Positions 43,073-54,777 of a stretch of 64,000 nucleotides of DNA are shown here, piece after piece. The stretch spans positions 21,534,716-21,598,715 of the forward strand of contig NC_023759.2 of the NCBI RefSeq assembly GCF_000499845.2. Reading direction: 5' to 3'. The position numbers and the translations under genes were made by a program. This DNA is from Phaseolus vulgaris. Taxonomy: Eukaryota > Streptophyta > Magnoliopsida > Fabales > Fabaceae. The notes under the pieces are model-generated. The model searched no databases, was not told where the DNA came from, and worked only from the letters and a program-made list of their open reading frames with translations. The first letter of the stretch is position 1. Every line of letters starts with the position of its first letter.

Positions 43073-44424
43073 TCAATTTAATCCATCCACCGCTTTTTAC
43101 TTTCCCTTGTATATAATTTGTAACAAACTTCATGTCTTTTCGTACATATGTTTTAACCTGATATTTACTGTTAATGACAAAAGTCTACGTTTTTCCTCTT
43201 ATAACTTCTTCAAATGCTTCAACTTTCCTTGCGTGTTTAATTCCAAGGAAATGACTTAGCGAAATTGTAGGCACGATCTTTGACTTAACTGCTTCGAACC
43301 ACTTCAACCTTAAGCAACAATCACTTTAACAACTCGTAATCTTAAGGCAATTAACCTTATATTCTTCAAGCAACAAACTTTAAATCAGCTACTGGCTTAA
43401 ACACTGCTTCACCCGATCTGCTTCATCAAAATGGGTCTTTTAGCCTTCTCGCCACTGTTTGAATTTTTCCTGGTCGCCAAAGACTCTTGGTGATCAGCTT
43501 CTTTCTGGCTTCACGCCTTGGCCATTGTTCTTTGATCTGGGGTAGAGGCGCCTTTCAGATCCTCCTCTACCTTTCTGAACTTCAGGACCACAGGCCGGGT
43601 GGCTAGGCGCTCTCTTCGAACCTGCCTTAGCCACCCTCCAAACTTCGTCCACCCTTAACACCGTACCTGAACTCGTTCGAGACGAGAAGGATTTTATCTT
43701 GCCTGAGCTCGCTCATAGGCGAGAAGGTCTTTAACTCGCCTGAACTCGCTCATAGGCGAGAAGGTCTTTTACTTGCCTCTACATTGCCCCAGGGGTTTCA
43801 TCTTCTCGCCCCCAGAAACACTGAGGACTTTTTACTGGTGCCTCTACATTGCCCCAGGGGTTACATCTTCTCGCCCCCAGAAACACTGAGGACTTTTCAC
43901 TGGTGCCTCTACATTGCCCCAGGGGTTACATCTTCTCGCCCCCAGAAACACTGAGGACTTTTCACTCTTCCTTGCCTGCACTCGCTCAACGACGAGGAGG
44001 TCTTTAATTTGCCTCAGGACGCGCGAGGGCGTTGAGGTCTTTTAACTAGTGCCTCCGATCGCCGAAAGACGATGAGGACTTAAAAAACTTTAACTGATGC
44101 CTCCAATAGCCGAAAAACGATGAGGACTTAAAAACTTTAACTGATGCCTCCAATCGCCGAAAGACGATGAGGGCTTAAAACTTTTTAGAAAGCATGCTAC
44201 ATATCTTTAACTTGCCTTGAGTCGCATATAAGTGACAAGGTCTTTCTTCAAAACTTTCTAAAAACAACAGGCACGCAATCTAAAACAACTTGTACTTTGA
44301 AAACTCTTCTTTTATTGGGTGGCCTCGTTAAAAACCCTCCTTAGGGAAAAAAGAGTGCCCCCTTCAAACTGTTTTAACAGAGACATTGCAATGTAACTCG
44401 TGTTTATCTTTACTTACAAAGTTC
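43073..44424 (-). repeat. Post-pol spacer of B with tandem repeats
   Basis: No gene. Three near-identical 65-bp units lie at 43776-43840, 43841-43905 and 43906-43970. Degenerate CTCGCTCATAGGCGAG-type units lie at about 43670-43770, and GCCTCCAATCGCCGAAAGACGATGAGG units at 44050-44190. In reverse complement this aligns with 5613-6472 of A, which has only one copy of the 65-bp unit. Confidence 0.78.
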
Positions 44425-47400
44425 TCAACTGTAATACAACTTCAAGTGCGTGGCGTTCCAAGTGCGAGGAATCGCCCCTCCTTCCAATGTCTCTAAGCGG
44501 TAGGTGCCGTTCTTGAGCGCCTCGGTTATTCTGAACGGCCCAGTCCACTTGGGCGACAATTTATTCTCCATCTCGTACTGGTGGGCCTTTCTCATCACCA
44601 GGTCGCCTTCTCTGAACTGCCTTGGCATTACCTTCGAGTTATATCTTCGTTCAATCCTCCTCTTTACCGCCTCAGCCTTCAATCTCGCCTCTTCTCTGAC
44701 CTCTTCTCTCTTCATTCGAGTCTTCCTCTACAAAGTTCTGGAATCTCGGCGAGCTCTCCAGAATCTCTACTGGAATCATCGCATCACACCCATAGACCAA
44801 GCTGAACGGGGTCTCATGGGTTCCTGACTGCTCGGTGGTGTGGTATGCCCAGACTATACGGGGCACTTCCTCAGCCCAGCTTCCCTTGGCTTTCTCTAGC
44901 CTTCTCTTCAATCCTCTCAGCAACACCCGATTAACTGACTCCACCTGGCCATTTGTCTGAGGGTGCTCGACGGATGCAAACACTTGTTGAATTCCCACCC
45001 CTTTGCAAAGCTTCTTCAACAAATGGCTCGCAAACTGAGTCCCATTGTCCGACACCAGGCGCTTAGGCACTCCAAACCGGCACACAATGTTTTTCCACAC
45101 GAAACCTTCGATCTTGTGTGCGGTGATCTGGGCCACTGGCTCTGCTTCGATCCACTTGGTGAAATATTCAATCGCCACCACCAAGTACTTCATCTGCCTG
45201 ATCGCCAGCGGGAAAGGCCCCAGGATGTCGATTCCCCAGGTATGAAACGGCCAAGGGCTATAGATCGACTTCAACTCCTCGGGAGGCGCTTTATGCCAAT
45301 CGGCGTGCTGTTGGCATTGTTTGCAACATTGGGCATACTTCTTGCAATCTTCTCTCATCGATGGCCAGTAGTAACCTGCACGGAGAGTCCTCGCGGCAAG
45401 AGCTCGATCCCCGACGTGGCTTCCGCATATACCTTCGTGGAGCTCTACCATGATTCTCGTGCATTTCTCGCCATGTACACATTCCAGGAGTGGGTGAGTG
45501 AACCCAAACTTGTACAGATCGCCATCAATCAACGTGTACTTGCTAGAATTTTTCTTTACCTTCCTAGCCTCTGTCGGATCCAGTGGGAGAAGGCCATCTG
45601 CCAGGCACCGCTTGTACTGTGTTATCCAGGTGTCTGGTTCATGGATAGCGCAAACCTGTGTCATGTTCACCTTCTCTCCTCGACACGCTCTAATTCTCGG
45701 CGATCTCAGAGTTTCTTGCGTCAGGGACTTATGACTTCTCGCTGCCTTCTCCGTCGACTTGCTTATCTGAAGAACCAGGTGATCTGCCACAAATGCTCTT
45801 GGCGTCTTCAGAGTTTCTTGAATCACCGTCCTCTGTCTACCCCCCTTGCCTGAACTGGCGAGCTTGGCTAGCAAGTCAGCTCGGGCATTCTGCTCTCTGG
45901 GCACATGCACTACTTCAAAGGAGGCAAAGGAACTCTTCAATTCCTGCACATACTCCAAGTAAGCCGCCATTTGTGGATCTTTAGCCTGGAACTCGCCTGC
46001 TACTTGCCCCGTGACCAACAGCAAGTCACTCTTAGCCATCAGCACCCTGGCTCCCATCTCTTTAGCCAGCAAAATCCCGGCGATCAGCGCTTCATATTCT
46101 GCTTGATTGTTACTGGCTTTGAAGGCAAACCTCAGAGATTGTTCGATCAGCACGCCGTTGGGTCCTTCCAAAATGACTCCAGCACCGCTACCCTGCTGGT
46201 TCGACGATCCATCCACCGAGAGTACCCAGCGGAAATCGTCCCCTTCAACTCGCGTTGCCTCAGATGAGAGCTCGACCATGAAATCTGCAATTCTACTGCC
46301 CCTTAATCGGGCCTCGGGGCTCATATTTAATATCAAACTCTGACAATTCTACTGCCCACTTCACCATCCTTCCTGCAACGTCAGGCTTCTTCAAGACCTT
46401 CTGGATGGGCAGGTCAGTCATCACCAGTATTGTGAAGCTATGGAAGTAGTGGCGCAACCTCCTCGCCGAAAATACCACAGCCAGCGCAGCCTTTTCTAGG
46501 GCCTGATATCTCGTCTCGGGGCCCTGCAACACCTTACTCACAAAATAAATAGGCTTCTGAGCCTGATCTTGATCCTGGGCGAGCACCGCACTCACCGCCC
46601 TCTCCGTTACAGCAAAATACAACCTGAGAGGGTTCCCACCAGCGGTTTGCACAGAACTGGCGGGCTCGCCAGATACTCCTTCAGCCTGACGAAAGCTTCC
46701 TCGCACTCTTTCGTCCAAACAAACTTATTATTGCGCCTCAGGCACTGAAAATAGGGATGGCCCTTTTCTCCGCTAGCTGACACGAAGCGAGACAGGGCTG
46801 CCATCCGACCTGTTAGCTGCTGGACTTCTTTCACCGTAGCTGGGCTCCTCATCGCCAAGATGGCGGCACACTTATCAGGGTTGGCCTCTATGCCTCTTTC
46901 AGTCAAGAGGAATCCCAAAAACTTTCCAGCCTCCACGCCGAAAATGCATTTCTCTGGATTGAGCTTTAATCTGAACTTGGCGATCGTCGTGAACAATTCT
47001 TCCAAGTCTGCAACGTGCTTGCTCTTTTCCGGCGAGGTCACGACCATGTCGTCGACGTACACTTGCACGTTCCTTCCCAGCATTGGTGCAAGTACACGAT
47101 CCATCAGCCTCTGGTACGTGGCCCCCGCGTTCTTCAGCCCAAACGGCATCACCTTATAACAATAGCACGATCTCTCCGTCATGAAGACTGTCTTCTCTTC
47201 ATCCATGGGATGCATCTTGATCTGATTATACCCCGAGAAGGCATCCAGGAAGCTCAGCAACTTACACCCTGCAGCACTATCTACCAGGGCGTCTATGCTT
47301 GGTAAAGGATACGAATCCTTTGGGCAAGCTTTGTTCAGGTCGGTGAAATCGACGCACATGCGCCATTTCCCGTTACTCTTCTTCACCAGCACGACATTTG

Positions 47401-49839
47401 CCAGCCATTCAGGGTACTGGACTTCCCTGATGTGGCCCGCAGCGAGGAGTTTCTGTGTTTCGTCCCTGATCGCCTGCCTCCTCTCCTCGTTGAACTTTCT
47501 TCTTCTTTGTCGCACTGGTCTCACCAAATTATCCATCGCCAGATGATGGCACAAGAAGTCGGGGTCGATCCCGGGCATATCCGAAGCGGACCATGCAAAT
47601 GCGTCCAGATGCCGCACAATCACCTTGGCGATCTGGTCCTGGAGCTCAACCTCCAGGGATCTTCCCAGCTTGAAGATCTTTCCCCCGATTTCTCTCTCGA
47701 GCCACTGCTCGACGGGTTTTGGTCTGGTTTCTCTGGCGATCACCGCCCTGACGATTCCCAGTTCTCTCGCTTCCTCAGGGAGATTCCTTGCCTCTTCCTC
47801 TTCCAGATCGGCATTCCCATCCCCTAGCTCAGCATCCACCATCTCCACGTCCCTTCCGGCGGTCTCTTCTGTTACCGTCGATCTGGGCTTCACGCCAGGA
47901 GGCGGGGTGGTTGTTACGTAACTCAGCGATCTCTTGTTTTTCAGGCTATTCTCATAGCACTTCTTTGCTTCCTTCTGATCGGATTTGATGGTGATAACCA
48001 CCCCCTCCATGGACGGCAACTTCACCTTCATGTGCCGGGTCGATGGTATGGCACCTATCCTATTGAGTGTGGGCCTTCCCAACAGGATGTTGTATGCTGA
48101 AGGAGCGTTTACAACGAGGTACTTGATTTTCTCCGTTCTTGAACCCGCCACATCTGTAAACGTTGTCCTTAGTTCTATGTACCCCCTGACCTCCACCTGG
48201 TCACCAGCGAACCCATACAAACACCCTCCATAGGGCCTAAGCTGGTCAAGGGGCAGTTCTAGCTACGTGAAAGTCGGCCAAAACATCACATCTGCCGAGC
48301 TTCCTTGGTCCACCAGCACCCTGTGGACCTTTCTTCCTGCTGTTATCAGCGAAATTACTATGGGATCGTTGTCATGAGGCACAACATCCCGGAGATCTTG
48401 CTTGGTGAATGTGATATCCACTTCCGGCGAGTGGTCTTCAAACATATCCACCGTCATCACAGACCTTGCATACTTCTTCCTCTGTGATGCGGTGCATCCA
48501 CCTCCTGAGAAACCCCCTGCAATGGTATGGATTTCTCCGTGCGTAGGCATCTCGTGCTACTGAGCTTCAGCACCTGCTGGCTGGGAGCTCGACGCACCCC
48601 CCGTCCTTCTGTCCAGCAAATAATCATTTAGGAACCCGCTCTTTACCAGATCGTGGAGCTGGTATCCTAATGCTAAGCACGAGTCCACCGTATGGCCAAA
48701 GCCCTGGTGAAACTCACACCAGGCGTCTGGTTTTGGTCCCAGCACCTTGTCGCCCACCTTTTCTGGCGCTTTCAACCTCGCGGATATATTGGGAATGGCG
48801 ATCAGATCCGCCAATCCCATGACAAACTTGTGCTTAGGCGGGCGATTGTATTCCCGGCGTGCTGGTTGCTGGCGTCCTTGGCCCCTACCCTTGTTCTTCC
48901 TTGGATCATAAGGATGGCGAGTCCTCTGATCCTCCTGGCCGCCGCTGTCTCCAGCACCCTCTGCGGCTGGATCCTCGTCTGAGCGCGTGGCCTAGCAGGA
49001 GCCACGCTTCATCTCTTCTCGGCGACTTCGCTCTCGTTGGCGATGTGGGCCACCACAAGTCGCCTAACCTCAGCAAACGTGGCGGGGTGTGCCCTGATCA
49101 ACGCCTCGCAGAATGGTCCCGGCAGCACGCCCTTCTTGAATGCATAGACCAGCATTTCTTCATCTTTGGCCGGCGATCTGACCATCTGCGCCCCAAAGCG
49201 ATTCAGGTAGTCTCTGAGGGACTCTCCCTGATATTACCTTATATCGAACAAATCATAAGACACCCTGGGCGGTGCCTTATTCACAATGTACTGCTCGACG
49301 AAAATCTTCGAGAACTGTTGAAAACTGGTTATGTGACCGTTGGGCAGGCTCACAAACCATTCCAGCGCCGTTCCCTGGAGCGTGCTCACAAACATCTTGC
49401 AGTACACGGCGTCTGATCCCCCTGACAACATCATCTGCGTATGGAACGTGGTGAGATGAGCTTCAGGATCCTCCACGCCGGTGAAAACAGCCTTAACCGG
49501 AACCACGCTTGCAGGAATAGGCGTGTCAGTAATCGCCTGAACAAAAGGCATAGGAAAGACACGAGGTGGCGACGATGGCGCAACCTCTTCAGCAGAAGAA
49601 CGCCCTTGCTGCTCCTGAAGAGCTTGACGCAGCTCCTCAGTCACCTTGCTGAGCTCCTCATTCCTGGCGCGAGAGGCGACCAGGTCCTCATGCATTCTCG
49701 CCTGTTCTATGCGCGAGGCTTCCACAGTTGCCTGCAACGAACGCATCATCTCTGCCATCTGTGCCATGGTCATGGCTGCGGCGCCTTCAGCAGCGACGGG
49801 CGCAACTGGACTTGAACGATTGCTTCTCATTTTTCTCAT
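44425..49839 (-). pseudogene. gag-pol of element B, full layout with several lesions
   Basis: Reading leftwards from ATG 49839 the order is gag coiled coil and capsid, then CEFHQGFGHTVDSC (C-x2-H-x4-H-x4-C) and protease with VDQGSSADV intact. RT has YVDDM, then a degenerate first RNase H and a second one from SVDGSSNQ. Integrase has HHCC and D, D, E all present, with a WTGPFRI tail. Lesions: TAA at 49234 replacing Gln in gag, frame changes around 49000, TAG at 48557, TAG at 48263, loss of one base near 46638, a one-base gain with TAG near 46300 and loss of about 26 bases near 44710. RT and most of integrase remain in long open stretches. Compared with A it still holds the roughly 0.9-kb knuckle and protease segment. 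Confidence 0.93.
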
Positions 49840-50230
49840 GAAACTCAGCGAATCACAGAATGCAGCGAACAACACTTACTTCAGCTACGATCGACTCAGC
49901 GATCAATCGGAAAAACTGTGCGAAACTCCGCAAGAAAACTCAAAAAACACCGCAAACCTTCAAACAAACTTACAACTCCACCAGAAACCACTGCTTTTCC
50001 CGTGGATAACCAGACGATCGAAAGAACTCAACTCCACCGAACAAATCACGCGTAAACAGCAAGAAAACCTCACTTCGTCGATCAAAAACCCAAACGAATA
50101 GTATAAAACGCGAATTCACCGAACGAATCTCAAGCAAACAGCGAACGATGGTTGCACCAGCACACAACCACGCAGAAAACTTCGAAAACCTCCAAGAACT
50201 CACGCTGTGGATGGGAGCAAGTTTTACACG

Positions 50231-50247
50231 GCCCCACGGTGGGCGCC
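50231..50247 (-). other. Primer-binding site of B, tRNA-Lys(CUU) type
   Basis: The minus strand reads GGCGCCCACCGTGGGGC, 17 bases fully matching the expected complement of the 3' end of plant tRNA-Lys(CUU). It lies three bases inside the end of the 5' LTR. Confidence 0.78.
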
Positions 50248-50250
50248 TGA

Positions 50251-51065
50251 TGATCCTGCCTATTGACCAGAACGCTGGGAACTGCCTCGTCAAAGGATCG
50301 ACGTGCGCACCGCTTCAAACTTTCGTCCTTCTTCGAGATCCACCTCAAGAACCTGCAAAAGAACAGAGCGGCGCCGCTGCGGCCGATCGCACTCCAACGC
50401 CCAAGTCAGTGACAGCACCACCAAATACTAAGAGCAAGAACACTCAAGAACTCTCAAGGAACCGTGCAATGTTCTCTCTCACAGTGTGCTCTCGAACTCG
50501 CAAGCGTAAAGAGTATATTCTGAACGTGCGTACCTCAGAAAGTTCGTTGAGAACTCTTATATACCTGGTCACTTTCTCTCTCCTGGCAGTTACAGACCTG
50601 GACACGTGGCTCGCATCCGGTCGTACACGTGCCACCATCTGGAGCCTCCTTGACGTGGGCGCTGCTTCTGACTCTCCTTTTGGCTAAGTTACTTATGCAT
50701 GGTTTTGCCCAGTGCATAGCTAACTTGAGAGTGCGATCTCTACTGGAACGGGCGAGTTAGGGTGCTCTCGTACACCTTCCGTGTGGTCTCGCCGGCCGCC
50801 TTCATAATCTGCACCACCTTCACCTTTGGCGATGTGCTTTGTTCTGGCGATATCCAATCGCTTGGTCGCCTAAGTTCGCATCTGGCGACTTCATCTTCAA
50901 CTGGGCGATCGCCTGGCATGCTGAAGATCGAAGCACGCCAACTTAATAACTGGCGATTACACGAACCACCCGACTTCCTTACCTTCTGCCACTCTGGCGC
51001 CTTATCCACACGCCTACTCTGTGGCTTGGTGCCACGTCATCACTTCCGACTTCCAGGGCGGTACA
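50251..51065 (-). repeat. 5' LTR of element B
   Basis: On the + strand it runs TGATCCTGCC...GGCGGTACA, 815 bp, matching 39002-39816. TATATAAG lies on the minus strand at 50556-50563. It is followed by GATAG (51066-51070), the second copy of the target duplication. Confidence 0.96.
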
Positions 51066-51070
51066 GATAG
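51066..51070. other. Target-site duplication GATAG, right copy
   Basis: It matches 38997-39001 and restores continuity of element F across B. Confidence 0.9.
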
Positions 51071-51904
51071 TACACAAAGGAATCCTAAAGAATAGTACTA
51101 GAATAGATGAAGAAAACAAAAACAATGTTACTGGATTTTTTTTTTGTTAAAACTGTGCGTGACTTAAAATATTTAACTGTAACTGTAGAAAGCGAACTGG
51201 AATGTCAAATTTTAACCACTAGAAATTCAAGATGTTATCGAAAAATTGGCACTGGAATCACTCAAAAATCGTAAGCCAATTAATTGTGATAAATTTCCGA
51301 AAATTACTGCCGAATCACCGTTCTCCAGCGTCAGAATTTTACACACGGTACGTATATCATTTTTTTCGTATATTGAATTTTGATGTACTTCTTTTTTTCA
51401 CTCTTTTGTAACACCTCAAACTACTTAAATCCATAAGTTTAGAATTTTCCATTAATCACAGAAATTTTGATAAACCAAACAGTCAGCACGTTTTTATGAA
51501 AAACAGAGGAACCTATACTGGAATGAAAAACAGAATTAAAGAAACTACAAAGACACAATAGAAACGATGAATAAGAACTTGTATGGATCTAATACACAAG
51601 CATGAACTCAATACTAAAAAGAAAATGCACCTAAGGATCAAGAAAATACAGAAACCAAAATTTGTACTCAAATAAAAGCAATCAACCAAAGATAGCAAGA
51701 AAAGTACTACAAGGAATTGATGACATTATAGGAAAAAACATGACTAGACAAAACAAGTAGGGATTCAAAAATTAAAATGACTCAAGGACAATGAATTGTA
51801 CCAATTAAAACAGCAATAAATACTCAAATAAACACAAAAAGCAGAATCACTAACACAAAACAGAATCAAAGTGTCCAGCAATTCAATTTTTTTTTTGCAC
51901 ACAA
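51071..51904 (-). mobile_element. 5' leader of F, right part
   Basis: AT-rich sequence between the primer site and the point where B entered. I see no gene in it. Together with 38643-39001 it gives F a leader of about 1.2 kb. Confidence 0.6.
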
Positions 51905-51922
51905 CCATAGCTCTAGATACCA
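51905..51922 (-). other. Primer-binding site of F, tRNA-iMet-like
   Basis: The minus strand reads TGGTATCTAGAGCTATGG. It resembles the common plant initiator-methionine site TGGTATCAGAGC with one extra base. It lies two bases from the LTR end (ATATCA at 51925), which fixes the edge of the 5' LTR. Confidence 0.65.
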
Positions 51923-51924
51923 CA

Positions 51925-52880
51925 TGATATGAGTTGGATTGACACAACAATTAAGGAGGCTTAAGGTCATCTCAATGGAGGATAATGCCATCCAAGAGAG
52001 AAGCCAAACTCATTGAACAATGAGTGCCATGTCCTTATCACAAACACTTGGCGGAATTGAAAGGAAAGCAAGAACAAATCAAGAACACAAATAGAAACAC
52101 AATTGCTACATGTAATATATCAAACTGGACAAAACTGAATCTATAACAAGTTGCACCGATTGAAAACACCAAATGAATAAGATGAACCGAACAAAATCTT
52201 AAGACAGCACATAAAACACAAAATAATCTGTGAAAAAGATGAAAAACTCTAGATTACGAATGAAAACAGCAAGGAGATGAAAGAAATGGAACTTAGATGG
52301 TTGAAGAACCGACTGGAATGGATTAGGAGAATGATCACGCCACTTGGTGATGGAGTCCCAAGATGAGTGAAGGAAGCTGCCACTTGAAGCTCTCCAAAAG
52401 CTCACAAGATGAGACTATGCTAAAGAGATCAAAATCTCACAAAAGGCTATCTCAAAATGAGTAGAGTTTCTCTATATCAATTATCCAAATCTGAATTTAC
52501 AAGAACCCAACCTCTCTATTTATAATAGAAGGGGGCTGAAATGAAACACAAATGAAACTCAAAGTTCCCTCCAAATTCAAATGCAAAATGATGCCACCTA
52601 GTCATGAAGTAAGTGTGATCCACTTCCTATTTTCAGCACCTCCTAAAATGCGTCTACACCCCCTAACTATTCACACTTTTTATTTAAAATTCACACCTCC
52701 TACAACTATAAAAAATTAATTCAAATGATGCTCTTTTATTTAATGCTTGGCCTTGCCCCTCATGGTTTGGACTTGGGCTTGGGCCTTCTTGGGCTTGGGC
52801 TTTGGGCTTGGGCCTCATCTTTTGAAAAGACTAATAAGAAGAACTTTAAATGATTTGGCCCTTGTCCATTCTTCCTATTA
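51925..52880 (-). repeat. 5' LTR of F (right edge approximate)
   Basis: The left edge, TGATATGAGTTGG on +, is set by the primer site. On the minus strand TATAAATAGAGAGG (52511-52524) is a good TATA box, followed downstream by a pyrimidine-rich leader-like stretch. Near 52750-52815 there are repeats of CTTGGGCTTGGGC. The outer edge is uncertain because the other LTR of F is not in the window; I place it around 52850-52890. Confidence 0.55.
52511..52524 (-). promoter_or_regulatory. TATA box of F LTR
   Basis: TATAAATAGAGAGG on the minus strand, a strong plant TATA context. It lies about 590 bases upstream of the primer-binding site. Confidence 0.55.
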
Positions 52881-53248
52881 AGAACATCTTTTTTATTCTC
52901 ATCAACATTCCTCCCGTGTCTTGGCTTTTTGTCTTTGCTGTATTTCGGTCTGTTTACCCTTACTTTACAGTAGCCGATCCAGACAACATCCAATTTCCTT
53001 TCCAGCTCTACCACGTCTATCACATCTTGAAACTGAACAAAGCCAAATCTCTAATTTTTGTTATTCAGTCTTCTAGAAATAAACACATCAGCAACTCTTC
53101 CCCATCTTTGAAACACTTTCCACATGTCCTTTTCTTCATACTCCAGAGGAAAATTTGTGAAGAAGAACTTAACTTTCTTCGACCCTAAACCCCTCTTCCT
53201 CATGGTGTGCCACACTCTCTCTCTCCCTCTCCCTCTCCATTTTCTCAA
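52760..53248 (-). pseudogene. RRM-domain protein fragment with one nonsense codon
   Basis: Reading leftwards (first ATG at 53203, frame open from 53248), one frame encodes an RNA-recognition motif. The RNP2-like strand is FFFTNFP and the RNP1-like strand RFGFVQF, with KDMWKVFQRWGRVADVF between them and a C-terminal strand CKVRVNRPKY. The only break in the RRM is a TAG at 53048-53050, just before RNP1. RRM proteins of this type occur both in host splicing-factor-like genes and in ORF1 of plant LINEs. The fragment has no reverse transcriptase next to it, so I cannot choose. It lies between the LTR of F and the LTR of G. Confidence 0.62.
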
Positions 53249-53424
53249 AAAACTCCTAAGGTTTCTTCATTTTGTTTGATTGAAGTAAAACTACAAAGCT
53301 GAAAGAATGTAATTTAGATTCTAAACAACCTAATCTAAACCCAAACCAAAGAGCAGCATATCTTCAAGCTCCATGTGGATTTCAAACATCAAAGCTCCCA
53401 TGTTCAACACAAAGTAGAATCACA
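53249..53424. other. Short unassigned stretch before element G
   Basis: AT-rich sequence between the RRM fragment and the part recognisable as the G LTR. It does not match the start of the other G LTR (59648-59750). I see nothing in it. Confidence 0.4.
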
Positions 53425-54411
53425 AATATAGAAATCCAGAAAGCAATCAGTTAAAACTGTTTAAGTTGATTTACAAAAAATCAACCGGTTGTTTTTGCAA
53501 TTCAACCGGTTGTTTATATCAGCAAAATTAAAAACAACTTAAAAGCATAATTTAAATGAGTTAAGGGTAAGAGAAAAGAACACAAGCAATTTATATTGGT
53601 TCACTCTTATCCCAAGAGCTAGATCCAGTCTCTAGAAACCACTGGGTATCTACTATGCAATCAAAATCCATATTACAAACACACCACCAAAGAAGAGACC
53701 TTGAACACCTCAAGACACACACTTCCTTTGGCACACAAACACCACAAAAATCACAACACCCTATGATTCTGCACTTACACACCATTATTTAGAAATACAA
53801 TAGTTTCATAAAGTATTACACCTAATGAAGATCAAATCAAAAGATTACAACAATCTTATTCCACTTCTTTGAGAAAACCCAAAAAGCTTGAATGCGAATC
53901 TTGAAAACTCAAATATGTTTTCACTCTTTCACAAAATGTCTCAAAACTGTTATCCAACTTTAAGAGAGTATAACAACCTCTTTAAATACTCCAAAAACTG
54001 TTAAAAACATTTAAATCATGAGCCTATTCAGTTAGAAAACATTTAAAGATGATTTGCAAACATAACAGAAATTCTGTTATGGATTTTCAACAAACAATGA
54101 GTTCAATTCTAGAAACAACCGATTGAATTTGTTTGAAAGCAAAGTCAACCAAGTCAAACAGTTTTAAACCCTTTTCAAAAACCTTTAAGTGATAAACAAC
54201 TGATTGAAATGACAAAACAACAGGTTGTTTTTCCACTTCTTCATAAAATAATCTTTTTCAAGAAGGTTTTGATTCCAAACCGTTTTAGATTCAAACAAAG
54301 CGTGGATTACACATCATTCTACCCAAAACCCACCCACACGCACAACAACTCCAGCCTTCCATCACCATGGATTTGGAGACATCAAAGCTTCAAGATCATC
54401 CTTGATCAACA
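53425..54411 (-). repeat. 3' LTR of G (outer end missing)
   Basis: The stretch 53430-53580 aligns with 59735-59885 of the 5' LTR remnant, including two CAACCGGTTG dyads. The inner edge is set by the polypurine tract. Left of about 53425 the similarity is lost. Confidence 0.75.
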
Positions 54412-54421
54412 ATCTCCCCCT
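54412..54421 (-). other. Polypurine tract of G
   Basis: The minus strand reads AGGGGGAGAT directly before the LTR start TGTTGATC, the standard arrangement for priming plus-strand synthesis. Confidence 0.7.
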
Positions 54422-54777
54422 ATTTAATGAAGACAAATCCATGTTGGCTTCTATAGATCTGTTTGAATCTAAACCTGTACCTACAAAACAGAAACTATAC
54501 AAACATAGAGCATATATAGTAGCAGGTTATCAAGGCACACTCACTAGTTTTTTGCATAATCAAAACAACAGAAAAACCAGTCCAAAAAGATCCAAAAACA
54601 GTGAGTGTAGTAGCAGCATACACAACACTTTAAAATTAGAAAAGATACAAAAGCAATGCAGCAGAATTAGAAACTTCAAATCAGAGTTTGTAGTAGCAGC
54701 ATACACAACACATAAACCAACACTTTCTCCCTCTATTTGTCTTCACAAATAGAATGAAGAAAGGGATAAAAACAGAA
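54422..54777 (-). mobile_element. 3' untranslated part of G
   Basis: No gene; there is no room for an envelope-like frame. A 20-base word, TAGTAGCAGCATACACAACA, occurs twice, at 54608 and 54691. Confidence 0.5.

Larger units (their letters stand above)
39002..51065 (-). mobile_element. Element B, complete Tat-type Ty3/gypsy insertion in F
   Basis: A 12,064-bp element with two 815-bp LTRs in direct orientation and a GATAG target duplication. On its own (minus) strand the order is LTR, tRNA-Lys primer site, gag, protease, RT, two RNase H domains, integrase, repeat-rich spacer, antisense gene, ACGT-rich spacer with polypurine-like tract, LTR. The LTRs differ at about 12 of 815 positions with no indel (about 1.5%, counted by eye). 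The structure is complete, but gag-pol and the antisense gene both carry stops and frameshifts. Confidence 0.96.

Noticed and set aside
44963..45853. 296-codon open stretch on the + strand opposite B integrase
   Set aside because: It overlaps the integrase and second RNase H of B in antisense. The matching strand of A is broken into shorter pieces. No family resemblance, so it is a shadow of a GC-rich coding region.
50231..50247. tRNA-Lys gene fragment
   Set aside because: It matches only the 3' end, at the exact primer-site position next to an LTR, with no rest of a tRNA.
54422..54777. Envelope-like frame in the copia element
   Set aside because: Too short and not open; no membrane segment visible.
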